A stretch of 64,000 nucleotides of DNA from Mycobacterium genavense ATCC 51234. Its GTDB lineage: Bacteria; Actinomycetota; Actinomycetes; Mycobacteriales; Mycobacteriaceae. The position numbers and the translations under genes are program-made. The stretch lies in the NCBI RefSeq assembly GCF_000526915.1, contig NZ_JAGZ01000001.1:682001-746000 (forward strand), given 5' to 3'. The number at the start of each line of letters is the position of its first letter. The first letter of the stretch is position 1. Shown in pieces: positions 61,334 through 64,000 of this stretch. Under the pieces are notes generated by a model, which was not told where the DNA came from, ran no database searches, and saw nothing but the letters and a program-made list of their open reading frames with translations.

Positions 61334-63025
61334 GTGGGTAACGCGCTGACCCGGCGCCTCCGCCGGGGGAAGACGAAGATCGAGGCCCCGCCGGTCGATC
61401 CGGTCAAGGCGGCGGACGTCGCCGAGGACGAGGCGCCGACGGACACGATGCACACCGCGGACGCTCCCGAGGCCCCCGAACCGCCCGAGGACAAGGCCCC
61501 GGCGGCGGCCAAGGTCCAGGTCAAAGATCCGCAGCACCGTCCGGGAGCTCGTTTCGGCGTCTGGCTGGGCCGGCCGATGACCTCCTTTCACCTGATCATC
61601 GCGATCGCCGGGTTGCTGACCACGCTGGGCCTAACCATGGTGCTCTCCGCGTCGGGCGTGCGCTCCTACGGTGACGACGGGTCGGCGTGGGTGATCTTCG
61701 GCAAGCAGGTGTTGTGGACGATCATCGGGGTCGTCGGCGCCTACGTCTCGATGCGGCTGCCGGTGCGGTTCATCCGCCGGGTGGCCTTCCCGGCCTACCT
61801 CGTCACCATCATCTTGCTGGTCCTGGTGCTGGTTCCCGGCATCGGAAACCTCGCCAACGGCTCGCGGAAGTGGTTCGTCGTCGCGGGCTTTTCGATGCAG
61901 CCCTCCGAGCTGGCCAAGATCGCGTTCGCCATCTGGGGTGCACACCTGCTTGCGTCCCGGCGGATGGAGCGGGCCTCGCTGCGCGAGATGCTGATCCCGC
62001 TGGTGCCGGCGGCCGTCATCGCGCTGGGGCTGATCGTGGCCCAGCCCGACCTGGGGCAGACAATGTCGATGGGCATCATCCTGCTGGCCCTGCTGTGGTA
62101 CGCCGGGCTGCCGCTGCGCGTCTTCGGGACGTCGCTGCTGGCCGTCTTCATGGCCGGCGCGGTGCTGGCCATGTCCGCCGGTTACCGGTCGGAGCGGGTG
62201 CGGTCGTGGATCAACCCCGAGAACGACCCGCAGGACACCGGTTATCAGGCCCGTCAGGCGAAGTTCGCGCTGGCCCACGGCGGCATCTTCGGCGACGGCC
62301 TCGGCCAGGGCACCGCCAAATGGAACTACCTACCCAACGCCCACAACGACTTCATCTTCGCGATCATCGGTGAGGAGCTCGGTTTCATCGGCGCGTTCGG
62401 GCTGCTGGCGCTGTTCGGGTTGTTCGCCTACACCGGCATGCGGATCGCGCGACGGTCGGCCGACCCGTTCCTGCGGCTGCTGACCGCGACCACCACGATG
62501 TGGATCATTGGGCAGGCGTTCATCAACATCGGCTACGTGATCGGCGTGCTGCCGGTCACCGGCCTGCAGCTGCCGTTGATATCCGCGGGTGGAACATCCA
62601 CCGCCGCAACGCTTTTCATGATCGGGATCATGTGCAACGCGGCGCGGCACGAACCCGAGGCGGTGGCCGCGCTGCGCGCCGGACGCGACGACAAGATGAA
62701 CCGGCTGCTGCGGCTGCCGCTGCCCGAACCGTATTCGCCGACGCGGCTCGAGACGTTTCGCGACCGGACGCGCGCAAAGCCGCGACCGCCGCGCCGACCC
62801 GCGCCCGCACGCGGCCGCAAGGCCCCGGCCCGGAAAGCCGAGCCACCGGTCCGCACCGCCGCCCGCGAGCCCGAGCCGCCACTGCGACCGGTTTTCGGGC
62901 GGACAGCCGCCCGCGCGGAACCCCGGTCAAGGCATCATGGATCTGACCAGCGCTACCCCAGACAGGGAGCCGGTCAGCGCCGGACGCGGCGCGCTCGCGC
63001 ATTGGAAGGTCAGCGTTACGGGTGA
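61334..63025 (+). CDS. ftsW: Septal glycan polymerase FtsW
   Basis: 563 aa from GTG 61334. A charged cytoplasmic N-terminal region (~1-75, Ala/Glu/Pro-rich) precedes ten SEDS helices with [37 protein letters not shown], the [16 protein letters not shown] loop and [11 protein letters not shown]. FtsW polymerises lipid II into septal glycan with PbpB. The C-terminal ~110 residues are Arg/Pro/Ala-rich and cytoplasmic, where mycobacterial FtsW contacts FtsZ and other partners. This end is more basic and longer than in the 524-aa Mtb protein. It overlaps murG by GTGA. Confidence 0.95.
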   Translation: MGNALTRRLRRGKTKIEAPPVDPVKAADVAEDEAPTDTMHTADAPEAPEPPEDKAPAAAKVQVKDPQHRPGARFGVWLGRPMTSFHLIIAIAGLLTTLGLTMVLSASGVRSYGDDGSAWVIFGKQVLWTIIGVVGAYVSMRLPVRFIRRVAFPAYLVTIILLVLVLVPGIGNLANGSRKWFVVAGFSMQPSELAKIAFAIWGAHLLASRRMERASLREMLIPLVPAAVIALGLIVAQPDLGQTMSMGIILLALLWYAGLPLRVFGTSLLAVFMAGAVLAMSAGYRSERVRSWINPENDPQDTGYQARQAKFALAHGGIFGDGLGQGTAKWNYLPNAHNDFIFAIIGEELGFIGAFGLLALFGLFAYTGMRIARRSADPFLRLLTATTTMWIIGQAFINIGYVIGVLPVTGLQLPLISAGGTSTAATLFMIGIMCNAARHEPEAVAALRAGRDDKMNRLLRLPLPEPYSPTRLETFRDRTRAKPRPPRRPAPARGRKAPARKAEPPVRTAAREPEPPLRPVFGRTAARAEPRSRHHGSDQRYPRQGAGQRRTRRARALEGQRYG

Positions 63026-64000
63026 ACCACACGGTCAAGCAGCCGGCCGGCGGGCAGGGGGTAGGTCCCTCGCCCGCGGGTGCCGCATCATCGGTCCGGC
63101 CATCGGTCGAAGCCGCCCTGTCGGTCGTACTAGCCGGCGGCGGCACCGCCGGACACGTGGAGCCGGCGATGGCCGTGGCCGATGCGCTGCGCGTGCTGGA
63201 TCCGCGGGTCCGGATCACCGCGCTGGGCACCGCGCGCGGACTCGAGACCAGGCTGGTGCCGGCGCGCGGCTACCACCTCGAGCTGATCACGCCGGTCCCG
63301 CTGCCGCGTAAACCCAGCGGTGACCTGGCCCGGCTGCCACCGCGGGTGTGGCGCGCCGTGCGCGAGACCCGCTCGGTGCTCGACGTCGTCGACGCCGACG
63401 TGGTGGTGGGTTTCGGCGGCTACGTGGCCCTCCCGGCCTACCTCGCGGCCCGGGGTTTTCCGGGGTTCCGGCGCCGCATCCCGGTGGTGATTCACGAGGC
63501 CAACGCCCGTGCCGGGCTGGCCAACCGGGTCGGTGCCCGCACCGCGGACCGGGTGCTGTCCGCGGTGCCGGATTGCGGGCTGCGCCGTGCCGAGGTGGTC
63601 GGGGTGCCGGTGCGGGCGGCCATCACCACGCTGGACCGCGCGGCGCTGCGCGCGCAGGCCCGCCGGTACTTCGGATTCCCAGCCGACGCGCGGGTGCTGC
63701 TGGTGTTCGGCGGTTCGCAAGGAGCGGTCTCGCTGAACCGCGCGGTCGCCGCGGCCGCGGCCGACTTGGCCGCCGCGGGCGTGTCCGTCTTGCACGCGTA
63801 CGGCCCGAAGAACACCCTCGAGCTGCGCGAACCGCAGCCCGGCGATCCGCCGTACCGCGCGGTGCCGTATCTGGACCGGATGGACCTGGCCTACGCGGCC
63901 GCCGATCTGACCATCTGCCGCTCCGGGGCGATGACAGTCGCCGAGGTGTCGGCCGTCGGTCTGCCGGCGATCTACGTTCCGCTGCCGATCGGCAACGGCG
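63022..64000 (+). CDS. murG: MurG glycosyltransferase (partial)
   Basis: GTG 63022 opens a frame that is intact to the right edge (326 codons of ~400). A ~30-residue Gly/Ala/Ser-rich leader precedes the GT-B N-domain with [20 protein letters not shown], the [14 protein letters not shown] loop, [13 protein letters not shown] and [14 protein letters not shown], then the start of the UDP-GlcNAc-binding C-domain ([20 protein letters not shown]). It transfers GlcNAc to lipid I, making lipid II. The last residues are outside the window. It is coupled to ftsW by a 4-bp overlap. Confidence 0.96.
   Translation, partial: MNHTVKQPAGGQGVGPSPAGAASSVRPSVEAALSVVLAGGGTAGHVEPAMAVADALRVLDPRVRITALGTARGLETRLVPARGYHLELITPVPLPRKPSGDLARLPPRVWRAVRETRSVLDVVDADVVVGFGGYVALPAYLAARGFPGFRRRIPVVIHEANARAGLANRVGARTADRVLSAVPDCGLRRAEVVGVPVRAAITTLDRAALRAQARRYFGFPADARVLLVFGGSQGAVSLNRAVAAAAADLAAAGVSVLHAYGPKNTLELREPQPGDPPYRAVPYLDRMDLAYAAADLTICRSGAMTVAEVSAVGLPAIYVPLPIGNG

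Overview
The window is high-GC actinobacterial DNA from a slow-growing-type Mycobacterium. The evidence is gene-by-gene similarity and order like M. tuberculosis (Mtb), a PPE protein, the lipoproteins LprA/B/C, EmbR, PknL, MptA and a complete mycobacterial dcw (division and cell wall) cluster. Several predicted lengths equal the Mtb lengths I remember (AmiB2 462 aa, AroG 462 aa, OppB 325 aa, HycP 220 aa, MraZ 143 aa). All Mtb locus names here come from memory of the families, not from a search.

Layout. (1) 1-3424: one very long minus-strand membrane c-di-GMP signalling protein, running off the left edge. (2) 3539-30339: a block collinear with Mtb Rv1261c-Rv1283c. It holds a deazaflavin-type oxidoreductase, a HIT protein, amidase amiB2, an adenylyl cyclase, an Rv1265-like regulator, pknH, embR, secreted proteins, lprA, two ABC exporter half-transporters, lprB/lprC, a SixA-like phosphatase, an SbcD/SbcC-like pair, an alpha/beta hydrolase and oppBCDA. 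(3) 30492-35617: an Rv0081-Rv0086-like block (ArsR regulator plus hydrogenase-4/formate-hydrogenlyase-like membrane complex). It is decaying and is cut off inside hycQ. (4) 35618-37769: a fragment of another gene, then Rv2179c-like exoribonuclease and aroG. (5) 37766-42908: an accessory island between aroG and pknL with an FAD oxidoreductase, a PPE protein, a tiny lipoprotein-like frame, a broken O-methyltransferase and a TetR regulator. (6) 42911-64000: pknL, Rv2175c, mptA, idsA2, MTHFR, lppM, a GNAT protein and a DUF3040 protein, then mraZ-rsmH-ftsL-pbpB-murE-murF-mraY-murD-ftsW-murG. murG runs off the right edge.

Two themes stand out. First, gene decay. The adenylyl cyclase, pknH, lprA, the Rv1271c-like gene, hycD, hycQ and the methyltransferase all carry frameshifts, nonsense codons or deletions, and the Rv0082-like gene has a shifted C-terminus. 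pknH has three in-frame stops and no frameshift, which is hard to explain as sequencing error. The single-base indels elsewhere could be partly technical. Second, regulation that can be read from the DNA. The accessory island has three copies of one inverted repeat (TTCAAY-N4-ATTGAA), beside the PPE gene, between the small lipoprotein frame and the methyltransferase, and at the TetR gene. They suggest a small TetR regulon that I do not recognise from described systems. The mraZ promoter has four 10-bp-phased GTGGG-type boxes, with a second, opposite-strand set about 150 bp upstream.

Functionally, the right half makes and polymerises peptidoglycan precursors at the septum, next to mannan/prenyl lipid genes and a Ser/Thr kinase. 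The left half is a signalling and envelope-transport region where the cAMP and PknH branches appear lost while EmbR, ABC exporters and oligopeptide import persist.
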